A stretch of DNA of 59,049 nucleotides from Solirubrobacteraceae bacterium (GTDB lineage Bacteria > Actinomycetota > Thermoleophilia > Solirubrobacterales > Solirubrobacteraceae), in the NCBI GenBank assembly GCA_030447275.1, contig JAUJPF010000026.1:1-59049 (forward strand), written 5' to 3'. The position numbers and the translations under genes were made by a program. Under the pieces are notes generated by a model. The model had not been told where the DNA came from, searched no databases, and saw nothing but the letters and a program-made list of their open reading frames with translations. How positions within the stretch are numbered: the stretch's first letter is position 1; each line of letters opens with the position of its first letter. Shown here one piece after another: positions 52,301 to 59,049 of this stretch.

Positions 52301-52477
52301 ATGGCTAATCACCTCACGCCCACCGAGCTCGCCCGCGAAGCCGGCCTGGAGCGCCGGGACGTCATCGCGAAGTGCATGGAGCTCGGTGTGCCGATCTTCC
52401 AGGGGCGCATCGACAAGTCCCTCTTCCTCGCGACCCTCCGCGCGACCGAGCGCGCCGAAGCGCCGACGACCGCGTAG
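52301..52477 (+). CDS. 58-residue helix-turn-helix-like protein (IF2-N-like)
   Basis: ATG with a strong TGAGGAGG site 8-9 nt upstream and a near-consensus promoter. HLTPTELAREAGLERRDVIA and KCMELGVPIFQGRIDKSLF give a small three-helix fold like the N-terminal domain of translation factor IF-2 or a short winged helix. No enzyme motif. Strong expression signals suggest an abundant protein, for example a nucleoid or translation-linked factor. The next gene (fadD) begins 111 bp later and may read through. Confidence 0.8.
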   Translation: MANHLTPTELAREAGLERRDVIAKCMELGVPIFQGRIDKSLFLATLRATERAEAPTTA

Positions 52478-52588
52478 CCCCTCGCGAGGCTCGCCGCGCG
52501 AGCCTCCGCATCGCCCGCCAGGGCGCCATATCATCCCCGCCAGGGGCGCAGTCGCGCACCCGCACGCTGCCCTGTGGAGAGGAGACCG

Positions 52589-54454
52589 ATGGAGGCCACC
52601 ACCGCTTCGACGACGCTTCAGTCGACCGGCTCGAAGACGATCGCCGACCTGCTCCCGAAGGCCGCAGAGCTGCACGGCGACCGCGTCGCCGCGAGGCACC
52701 TCGACAAGCCGGGCGGCGAGTGGCGCGACGTCACGTACCGCGAGGTCGGCGAGATCGTCTCGGAGATCGGCCGCGGCCTGATCGACCTCGGCATCCAGCG
52801 CGGCGAGCGCGTCGCGCTGCTGTGCAACACGCGCGCCGAGTGGACGTACGCCGACTTCGCCATCACGACCGCGGGCGCGGTCGTCGTCCCGGTCTACCCG
52901 ACGAACTCGCCGGAGGAGTGCGAGTGGGTCGCCGGCAACTCCGAGTCGGTCGCGATCATCTGCGAGGACGCGTCGCAGCTGGCGAAGATCGTCGAGGTCC
53001 GCGACCGTCTCCCGAGCCTGCGCACGATCGTCGTCATGGATCCCGACGGCGTCGACCAGGCCGCGGAGGCCGTGGCGCTCGACGAGGTCCGCGAGCGCGG
53101 CCGCAGTCGCGACGCCGCCGAGCTGCGTGAGCGCTACGAGGCCGTGACCCCCGACGATCCGTACACCTTCATCTACACCTCGGGCACGACCGGCCCGCCG
53201 AAGGGCTGCGTCCTCTCGCACGGCAACTACCGCTCCGTCGTGAACATGTGCACGGAGATCGGCGTCTTCGGGTCGCAGAACGACGAGGAGGTCAGCTACC
53301 TCTACCTCCCGCTCGCGCACGCCTACGCGCTGCTCATCCAGCTGCTGTCGACCGACCTCGGCGGGACGATCGCCTACTTCGGCGGCGACACGAAGCAGAT
53401 CGTCGCCGAGCTGGCCGCGGTGCGCCCGACGTACCTGCCGTCGGTCCCGCGGATCTTCGAGAAGATCTACACGCTCGTCACGTCGAACGTCGACGCCGAG
53501 ACGATGCAGAAGGCCACCGCGGTCGGCAAGCAGGTGCGCGACCTCCAGCACGCCGGCCAGCCGGTCCCCGAGCAGCTCCAGGCGGCGTTCGACCAGTTCG
53601 ACGAGAAGCTCTTCAAGAACGTCCGCGCGGCGTTCGGCGGGCGGCTCTACCAGGCGAACACCGGCGCGGCCCCGATCGCCCGCGAGATCCTCGAGTTCTT
53701 CTGGGCCTGCGGCGTGCCGGTCATGGAGGGCTACGGGATGACCGAGACGGCGACGGTGGCGACGACGCAGACGGTCGACGACCACCGCTTCGGCACCGTC
53801 GGGCGGCCGCTGCCGGGCGTCGAGGTGCGGATCGCCGACGACGGCGAGGTCCTCGTCAAGGGCGCCAACATCTTCCGCGGCTACTACAAGAACGACGACG
53901 CGTCGTTCGGCGCCGTCGAGGAGGGCTGGCTGCACACCGGCGACCTCGGCGAGCTCGACGACGACGGCTTCCTCTCGATCACCGGCCGCAAGAAGGACAT
54001 CATCATCACCGCCGGCGGCAAGAACCTCACGCCGGCGAACTTCGAGAACGACATGAAGCAGACGCGCTGGGTCAGCCAGTGCGCGGCGAACTTCGAGAAC
54101 GACATGAAGCAGACGCGCTGGGTCAGCCAGTGCGTCATGCACGGCGACCGCCGGCCGTTCCCCGTCGCGCTGATCACGCTCGACGAGGAGGAGATCATGC
54201 CGTGGGCCCAGCAGGAGGGGCTCCCGACCGCGGTCTCCGAGCTCGCGGAGCACCCACGCGTGCGCGAGATGATCCAGGCCGACGTCGACCGCGCGAACGG
54301 GAAGTACGCGCAGGTCGAGCAGGTCAAGAAGTTCGTGATCCTCGACCACGACCTGTCGCAGGACACCGGCGAGCTGACGCCGACGCTGAAGGTCAAGCGC
54401 AACGTCGTCAACGAGAAGTACGCCGACCTCTTCGAGCAGCTGTACAGCGGCTGA
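52589..54454 (+). CDS. Long-chain acyl-CoA synthetase
   Basis: 621 residues, ATG 52589 with GGAGAGGAG upstream. It activates fatty acids with ATP to acyl-AMP, then acyl-CoA. TFIYTSGTTGPPKGCVLSHG is the AMP loop, GYGMTETATVATTQT the motif II Thr-Glu, GWLHTGDLGELDDDGFL the Asp, and ITGRKKDIIITAGGKNLTP the hinge. A perfect 17-residue duplication (NFENDMKQTRWVSQC) lies just past the hinge; relatives have it once. The C-terminal Lys region (TPTLKVKRN) is present. Confidence 0.93.
   Translation: MEATTASTTLQSTGSKTIADLLPKAAELHGDRVAARHLDKPGGEWRDVTYREVGEIVSEIGRGLIDLGIQRGERVALLCNTRAEWTYADFAITTAGAVVVPVYPTNSPEECEWVAGNSESVAIICEDASQLAKIVEVRDRLPSLRTIVVMDPDGVDQAAEAVALDEVRERGRSRDAAELRERYEAVTPDDPYTFIYTSGTTGPPKGCVLSHGNYRSVVNMCTEIGVFGSQNDEEVSYLYLPLAHAYALLIQLLSTDLGGTIAYFGGDTKQIVAELAAVRPTYLPSVPRIFEKIYTLVTSNVDAETMQKATAVGKQVRDLQHAGQPVPEQLQAAFDQFDEKLFKNVRAAFGGRLYQANTGAAPIAREILEFFWACGVPVMEGYGMTETATVATTQTVDDHRFGTVGRPLPGVEVRIADDGEVLVKGANIFRGYYKNDDASFGAVEEGWLHTGDLGELDDDGFLSITGRKKDIIITAGGKNLTPANFENDMKQTRWVSQCAANFENDMKQTRWVSQCVMHGDRRPFPVALITLDEEEIMPWAQQEGLPTAVSELAEHPRVREMIQADVDRANGKYAQVEQVKKFVILDHDLSQDTGELTPTLKVKRNVVNEKYADLFEQLYSG
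54033..54134 (+). repeat. Perfect 51-bp tandem duplication inside the acyl-CoA synthetase gene
   Basis: Units 54033-54083 and 54084-54134 are identical and in frame, adding 17 residues right after the hinge of the C-terminal domain. Either a recent slip or an assembly overlap left uncut. Confidence 0.9.
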
Positions 54455-54501
54455 ACGTCCAAACGCGCCGACCGGCGGGCGCGCCCGGGTACTCTGCTCG
54501 G

Positions 54502-54978
54502 GTGCGCACCGACCCGACCGACACCGGCGGCCTCTTCGTCAGCCGCCGCCCTGGAACGCGCCCCGTGCGCTATCGCGATGCGCCGCTGCGGCGCGAGGGC
54601 AAGCGACGCGTCCTCGACCAGCTCGTCGCCGGGTCCATCCTCGTGTTCGAGGGCCTCGTCGCCGTCACGTTCTGGGGCCCGATCCCGATGGCGTGGCTGT
54701 GGATCGGGGCGCAGGCCAAGCACCAGACCGGTTCGATCAGCCTCTTCATCGTCGTCGCGTTCCTCGGGATGCTGCTCACGCTCTTGGCCGGCCTCGCGCT
54801 CATGCGTCGGATCGACCAGTTCTGGATCCTCGTCCGCCGCGCCGCCGGGCACGACCAGCGCAAGGGCGCGATCGGACCGGTGTTCGCCGCCGCGTCGATC
54901 ATCGGCGCCACCCTGTTCACGATCTGGCTCCTCTTCATCGCGGGGCTGGGCCCCTCGCTGGCGCCCACGCAGCTCTAG
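54502..54978 (+). CDS. Small membrane protein of unknown function
   Basis: 158 residues from GTG. Membrane helices at about 43-65 (AGSILVFEGLVAVTFWGPIP), 76-98 (SLFIVVAFLGMLLTLLAGLA) and 125-150 (FAAASIIGATLFTIWLLFIA). The N-terminus is Arg-rich and cytoplasmic. No family recalled. The stop overlaps the start of the aminotransferase gene (TAGTG). Confidence 0.7.
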   Translation: MRTDPTDTGGLFVSRRPGTRPVRYRDAPLRREGKRRVLDQLVAGSILVFEGLVAVTFWGPIPMAWLWIGAQAKHQTGSISLFIVVAFLGMLLTLLAGLALMRRIDQFWILVRRAAGHDQRKGAIGPVFAAASIIGATLFTIWLLFIAGLGPSLAPTQL

Positions 54979-56042
54979 TGGGCCTGCTCGACTACTACCG
55001 CCAGTTCCAGGGGCTCTCCGAGGAGGAGGTTTCCGAGGATCTGAAGCGCCAGTCGGCCGAGCGGCGCTCCGCGGCGCTCGCGCGCGTCGAGCCCGTCGAC
55101 CTCTCCCGCACCACGTGGCCGGGCCTCCCGCACCCGTACGTCGTCAACTCGATCACCTACGCGGCGCGGCGCGGGCTGAACCGCTACGCCGACCCGCGCG
55201 CGGCCGAGCTGCGCGCCGAGCTGGCCCACCGCCACGGCGTCGAGACCGCGCGGGTCGTGGTCGGCAACGGGGCCGCGCAGCTCCTCGGCTCCGCCGCCGC
55301 GGCCGTGCTCGAGCCCGACGACGAGCTCGTGACCGCGTGGCCGTCGTATCCGCTCTACCCGCAGCTCGCGCGGCGCGCTCGCGGCCGCGCCGTCCCGGTC
55401 CCCGGCTTCGGCGCCGAGAGCCTGCTCGCCGCGGTCAACGACAAGACGCGCGTCGTCGTCGTGTGCAACCCGAACGACCCGACCGGCGACCTGATGAGCG
55501 TCGTCGAGCTGGACCACCTCCTGACGTCGCTGCCCGAGCGCGTCGTGACCTTCCTCGACGAGGCGCTCGTCGACTACGCCGACCAGATGCCCGGCGACGC
55601 GAGCATCGACGTGCTCGAGCGCCACGATCGGTTGCTCGTGTTCCGCACGCTGTCGAAGGCGTGGGGCCTCGCGGGGCTGCGCTGCGGCTACGCGGTCGGG
55701 CCCGACGGCTCGCAGGCGCTGCTCGAGCAGCTCGAGCCCGACCTCGGCGTCGACGAGCTGGCCCAGGCCGGCGCGCTCGAGGCGCTGCGCTCGACGGGTC
55801 CGCGCGTCGCCCGCGGGATCGCCATCGCCCGCCTGCAGCGTGACCGGCTCGTCGAGGCGCTGCGCGACAGCGCGATCGAGGTCCAGCCGAGCCAGGCCAA
55901 CGTCCTGTGGATGCGCGCGCGCGGGATGGACGGCGCGGAGCTCGCGCGCCGGCTCGAGCTGCACGGCGTGATCGTGCAGCCCGGCGGCGCGCTCGGCGCG
56001 CCCGACGCGCTCGAGCAGGAGACGGGTGCGGACGCGCGCTAG
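54978..56042 (+). CDS. Histidinol-phosphate aminotransferase-like PLP enzyme
   Basis: 354 residues, GTG overlapping the preceding stop. RYADPRAAELRAELAHRHGV, VVGNGAAQLLGSAAAAVLEP, VVVVCNPNDPTGDLMSV (PLP Asn/Asp), VTFLDEALVDYAD, FRTLSKAWGLAGLRCGYAVG (PLP Lys) and VQPGGALGAPDALEQE follow the HisC-type class I/II order. It could be HisC itself or a relative such as cobalamin CobD-type decarboxylase. The first 20 residues are not conserved. Ends inside the protease start (17-bp overlap). Confidence 0.87.
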   Translation: MGLLDYYRQFQGLSEEEVSEDLKRQSAERRSAALARVEPVDLSRTTWPGLPHPYVVNSITYAARRGLNRYADPRAAELRAELAHRHGVETARVVVGNGAAQLLGSAAAAVLEPDDELVTAWPSYPLYPQLARRARGRAVPVPGFGAESLLAAVNDKTRVVVVCNPNDPTGDLMSVVELDHLLTSLPERVVTFLDEALVDYADQMPGDASIDVLERHDRLLVFRTLSKAWGLAGLRCGYAVGPDGSQALLEQLEPDLGVDELAQAGALEALRSTGPRVARGIAIARLQRDRLVEALRDSAIEVQPSQANVLWMRARGMDGAELARRLELHGVIVQPGGALGAPDALEQETGADAR

Positions 56043-57128
56043 TGCGGCCGCGCTCGCGGTCGCCGCGCTCCTCGCCGGGGTGCCGGCCGCCGCCGCGCCG
56101 GCCGGCGCCGCGCCCACGGCGCGCGCCGCGGTCGTCGGCGGCGGGATCGCGCCCGCGCCGGCGCCTACCCGTGGATCGTCGCCATGTCGCGCGGCTGCGG
56201 CGGCTCGCTCATCGCGCCCGACCGGATCCTGACCGCGGCCCACTGCGTCGAGGACCTCCGCGTCGACTCGCTGCGCCTCTACGTCGGCGCGCGGCGGCGC
56301 GCGCGCGGGTCGCTGCGCTACGACGGGCGGTCCGTCCGCGCGGTCGACGTCGCCACCCACCCGGGCTACCGCTCGCTCGAGGGCGGCGGGCCGGCGAACG
56401 ACGTCGCGGTTCTGCGCCTGGCCGAGCCGGTCGAGGGCGTCACGCCGGTCGCGCTGGCCGGCCCCCAGGACGTCTCCACGTACTCGGCGAGCGCGCCGGC
56501 CACCGTCCTCGGCTGGGGCGTCACCCGCACGGACCTGCGCGATCCGCCGCTCGCGCGCGGCCTGCGCACCGGGCTGTTGCGGATGCTGTCGGACAGCACG
56601 TGCTCGCGCGTCTACGGCGACGGCGAGGGCGGCGGCGGCTACCGCGGCGGCGTGATGCTCTGCGCCCGCAGCCGCAACGCGTTCCGGCGGCCCAACACGT
56701 CGCCGTGCGTCGGCGACAGCGGCGGCCCGCTGCTCGCCCGCGGCGGGCTCCAGATCGGGGTGGTCAGCTTCGGCATCTCGTGCGGCGCGCTGCGCGAGCC
56801 GACGGTGTTCGCCGAGGTCGCCGGGCTGCGCCCGTTCATCGACGCCCGCGACCCCGTGTGGGCGCCGCAGCCGGAAGGCCGCCCGACCGTCTCGGGTCGC
56901 ATCGCGCCGGGCGAGCTCGTGAGCTGCGAGCCGCCGCCGTTCCGCAACTCCGTGCGCCGGCTGCGCTTCCGCTGGGGCATCGACGGCCTGCTCGTCGCGA
57001 CCGGCCGCCGCGTCCGCATCACGCGCCGGGCCGTCGGCAAGATCCTCCAGTGCCGCGTCGTCGCCGAGAACGAGGGCGGCAGGACGCCGAGCCCGGCGTC
57101 GCCGCGCATCCGCGTCGCGCGCGGCTAG
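56026..57128 (+). CDS. Secreted trypsin-like serine protease (frameshift near 56162)
   Basis: GTG 56026. Signal peptide (ASAAALAVAALLAGVPAAAA), then VVGGGIAPAPA, where one base is missing near 56162; the frame resumes as YPWIVAMSRGCGGSLIAPDR. Triad: LTAAHC (His), NDVAVLRLAEP (Asp), CVGDSGGPLLARGG (Ser). The residue pocket before the Ser reads NTSPCVGDSGGP, trypsin fold. The last 75 residues are a small beta domain (RIAPGELVSCEPPPFRNSVR, LQCRVVAENEGGR). Active enzyme expected once the frame is corrected. Confidence 0.85.
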
Positions 57129-57134
57129 AGGCCG

Positions 57135-58370
57135 CTACTCGCTCGCGCTCTGGCGCAGCAGCGCGCCGGTCGTCTGCTCGAGGATCTTGCGCCAAGCGCG
57201 CGTCTTCTCGCGCTCGACGGCGAAGTGCTTGACGACCTTGCGCACGCGCGTGGCGGAGATCTCGATGCCGTGGCGCTCGCAGACCTCGCGGAAGCTCTCG
57301 TAGTCGGAGGCGAGCTTCAGCGTCACCGACTGGAAGCCGTGCTTGGCGATCTGCACGCGCTTGGTGAAGTTCATGATCGACGTCTGGAACATCAGCTCGT
57401 CGTTCGGCTCGGGCTCGATGAGCACGATGTCGACGCCCGGGTAGCGCTCCTCCCACCGCCGCGCCATCTCGTGCAGGCGCTGGTAGGCCATGAGCTTGAA
57501 CGTCTGGTAGCCGATCTGCGGGAGGCCCATCTCGCTCACGCGGTTCTTGCGCGAGCTGGGGCCGTCGTTGACGAACGGCACGAGCGGGTTGACGACGACG
57601 ATGAGCTTCGCGCCCGCCTCGACCGCGATGTCGAGGTTCGTCGTCGACACGATGCCGCCGTCGATGAGCTCGCGGCCCTTGACCTCGACCGGCGAGTAGA
57701 CCATCGGCAGCGCCGTCGACGCGCGCACGGCGGTGGAGATCGGGACGTCGTCCCAGCCCTCGCTGCCGAAGACGATGCGCTCGCACGTGTCGAGGTCGGT
57801 CGCGGCGAGGTAGAGCTGCGACTCGAGCAGGCGGAAGTCGTCGGCGCGGTCGGGGTCGGAGAGCACCTCGCGGATGTAGCGCTCGACGCCGCCGCCGCTG
57901 TAGACGCCGGACGGGAGGCTCTCCCCCAGCCCGAGCACGATGTCCATGAGCGAGATCTGGCCGAGCTGCGGCGCGACCTCGCGCGCGAGCGCGAGCGCCT
58001 TGAACGGCAGCCGCACGCCGGACTTCGCGTACTCGACGACGTTGGGGCGCAGGAGGGTGCCGACGTCGATGTCGCGGAACGGCGTCGGCACCTGCTGGTT
58101 GACGACCCGCATCATCTCCTCGGGCGTCACGCCGTTGGCGGCGAGGGCGGCGACGAACGAGCCCGCCGACGTGCCGACGTAGACGTCGAACTGGTTGACG
58201 GTGCGGTTGACCGACAGGAGGTCGAGCGCCCGCAGCGCGCCGATCTCGTACACCGCGCCGGTGAACCCGCCACCGCCGAGGACGAGCGCGGTCTTCGACC
58301 GCCGCGGGCGGCGGCGCCGCGGCTCGGAGCCCTTGCCGCGGCCGCGGTCGAGCTTGACGACGTTGTCCAT
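57135..58370 (-). CDS. Patatin-like phospholipase
   Basis: 411 residues from the ATG at 58370. LVLGGGGFTGAVYEIGALRA is the oxyanion Gly block, YVGTSAGSFVAALAANG the GxSxG nucleophile, and LIDGGIVSTTNLDIAVEAGA the Asp of the dyad. An Arg/Lys-rich N-terminus (GKGSEPRRRRPRRSKTAL) precedes the domain and could touch membranes. A C-terminal helical extension of about 130 residues (FKLMAYQRLHEMARRWEERY) is typical of actinobacterial forms. It releases fatty acids from lipids. Confidence 0.92.
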   Translation of the reverse strand: MDNVVKLDRGRGKGSEPRRRRPRRSKTALVLGGGGFTGAVYEIGALRALDLLSVNRTVNQFDVYVGTSAGSFVAALAANGVTPEEMMRVVNQQVPTPFRDIDVGTLLRPNVVEYAKSGVRLPFKALALAREVAPQLGQISLMDIVLGLGESLPSGVYSGGGVERYIREVLSDPDRADDFRLLESQLYLAATDLDTCERIVFGSEGWDDVPISTAVRASTALPMVYSPVEVKGRELIDGGIVSTTNLDIAVEAGAKLIVVVNPLVPFVNDGPSSRKNRVSEMGLPQIGYQTFKLMAYQRLHEMARRWEERYPGVDIVLIEPEPNDELMFQTSIMNFTKRVQIAKHGFQSVTLKLASDYESFREVCERHGIEISATRVRKVVKHFAVEREKTRAWRKILEQTTGALLRQSASE

Positions 58371-58459
58371 CGCACCCGAAAGGGTACCGGCGGGGTCGGT
58401 CGCCGGCCCCGCATCGCCGCGACCGCTCCGGTCCGCCCGCTCTGGTGTCATACGGGGCG

Positions 58460-59049
58460 ATGCGCCGCATCACGGGGGGAATCATCGCGCTGGTCGCCGC
58501 GCTGGCGGCCGCGCCGCCGGCGAGCGCGCTCGACGCCGACCAGGTCCGCTCGCGCGTCGTGCGCGCGCTCGCGCAGGCCGGGCCGGCCACCGGCGCGTAC
58601 GCCGTCGACCTCGACGACGGCAGGACGATCGTCGCGGTGCGCGAGGGGACGCCGCGGATTCCCGCGTCGGTCGAGAAGCTCTTCGTCACCTCGACCGCGC
58701 TGCTGCGCTGGGGGCCCGAGCACGAGCTGACGACCCGCGTCGTCAGCACGTCCGAGCTTGGGCCCGACGGGACGCTGCCCGGCGACGTGTGGCTCGTGGG
58801 CGGCGGCGACCCGACGCTGACCGACGCCAAGCTCGCCGAGCTCGCCGCCAACGTGCGCGCCAACGGCGTGCGGCGGATCGAAGGGGGCGTGCGCGCCGAC
58901 GACCTGCACTTCGACCGCCGCCGCGGGACCCCGCGCACCGGCTTCGCCCCCGACGGCGACCTCGGCGGCCGCCTCGGCGCGCTGCTCGTCGCGCGCGGGT
59001 TCCAGCCCGATCCCGCCGGCCACGCCGCCCGCCGGTTCGCGCGCCACCT
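58460..59049 (+). CDS. D-Ala-D-Ala carboxypeptidase / PBP4 (S13), cut by window edge
   Basis: ATG 58460, open to the end (196 residues). Signal peptide IIALVAALAAAPPASA. PASVEKLFVTSTALLRWG contains the SxxK nucleophile (SVEK); LVGGGDPTLTDAKLAELAAN and VRADDLHFDRRRGTPRTGFA are the family's middle domain. Periplasm-side enzyme trimming the wall peptide. The SxN and KTG boxes would lie beyond the window. Divergent from the patatin gene, 89-bp gap. Confidence 0.9.
   Translation, partial: MRRITGGIIALVAALAAAPPASALDADQVRSRVVRALAQAGPATGAYAVDLDDGRTIVAVREGTPRIPASVEKLFVTSTALLRWGPEHELTTRVVSTSELGPDGTLPGDVWLVGGGDPTLTDAKLAELAANVRANGVRRIEGGVRADDLHFDRRRGTPRTGFAPDGDLGGRLGALLVARGFQPDPAGHAARRFARH

Noticed and set aside
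54033..54134. CRISPR-like repeat
   Set aside because: Only two in-frame identical copies without spacers inside a coding gene.

Overview
This is a 59-kb piece of a very GC-rich bacterial chromosome. It has dense genes, short gaps, frequent GTG starts and many overlapping stop/start codons. The protein mix fits a high-GC actinobacterial lineage, most likely Thermoleophilia (Solirubrobacter/Conexibacter/Patulibacter-like): RTX-type repeat protein, LuxR-type regulators with AAA domains, archaeal-style ATPase remnants, ECF sigma factors with membrane tails, PabB-PabC fusion, GerW-like protein and valine/leucine dehydrogenase. This placement is inference; no rRNA is present. I recognised one RNA gene, tRNA-Pro(CGG) at 49430-49503 on the minus strand.

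Layout. 1-2.4 kb: a broken phytase-like gene end, a membrane protein and a GH18-like protein. 2.3-6.5 kb: a minus-strand operon of GT4, GT2 and HemW-like radical SAM genes, the least explained multi-gene unit here. 6.7-13.2 kb: secreted and lipoprotein genes, acyl-CoA dehydrogenase, an SDR-cupin-membrane operon and a catalytically empty SDR. 13.2-15.8 kb: twin palindromes, then a large propeller plus RTX protein. 15.9-19.4 kb: plsC-like gene, glpK, a stand-alone biotinyl domain and enoyl-CoA hydratase. 19.4-22.4 kb: an ArsR-like regulator divergent from osmC with a clean dyad between them, then ACT and CoA-binding proteins. 22.4-33.7 kb: a cell-wall peptidase/amidase fusion and biotin synthesis (bioB-bioF-bioD, then bioA), with a divergent c-di-GMP pair (HD-GYP/HDOD/LuxR and PAS/GGDEF/EAL) between them. 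33.7-39.4 kb: GerW-like gene with an in-frame TGA, rubredoxin, NUDIX, a collapsed thiolase, aldehyde dehydrogenase and an EEP nuclease. 39.4-47.9 kb: ECF sigma with fused anti-sigma-like tail, amino-acid dehydrogenase, MBL hydrolase, PQQ-type sugar dehydrogenase, then the overlapping run pabBC, a threonine dehydratase-type gene and an asparaginase. 48.0-49.5 kb: an atypical, decayed stretch beside tRNA-Pro. 49.5-59 kb: a second sigma/anti-sigma fusion, Nif3-like protein, a strong promoter driving a 58-aa protein, fadD, HisC-like aminotransferase, S1 protease, patatin and the start of dacB.

A caution applies throughout. Otherwise normal genes are broken by at least 17 frame changes (bioF alone has four). 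Fourteen of them are in the sense of one missing base, mostly in GC-rich strings. Three short tandem duplications (51, 63 and 66 bp) and several collapsed genes also occur. The one-sided pattern looks more like consensus or assembly error than gene decay, so most broken genes are described as the intact genes they appear to represent.
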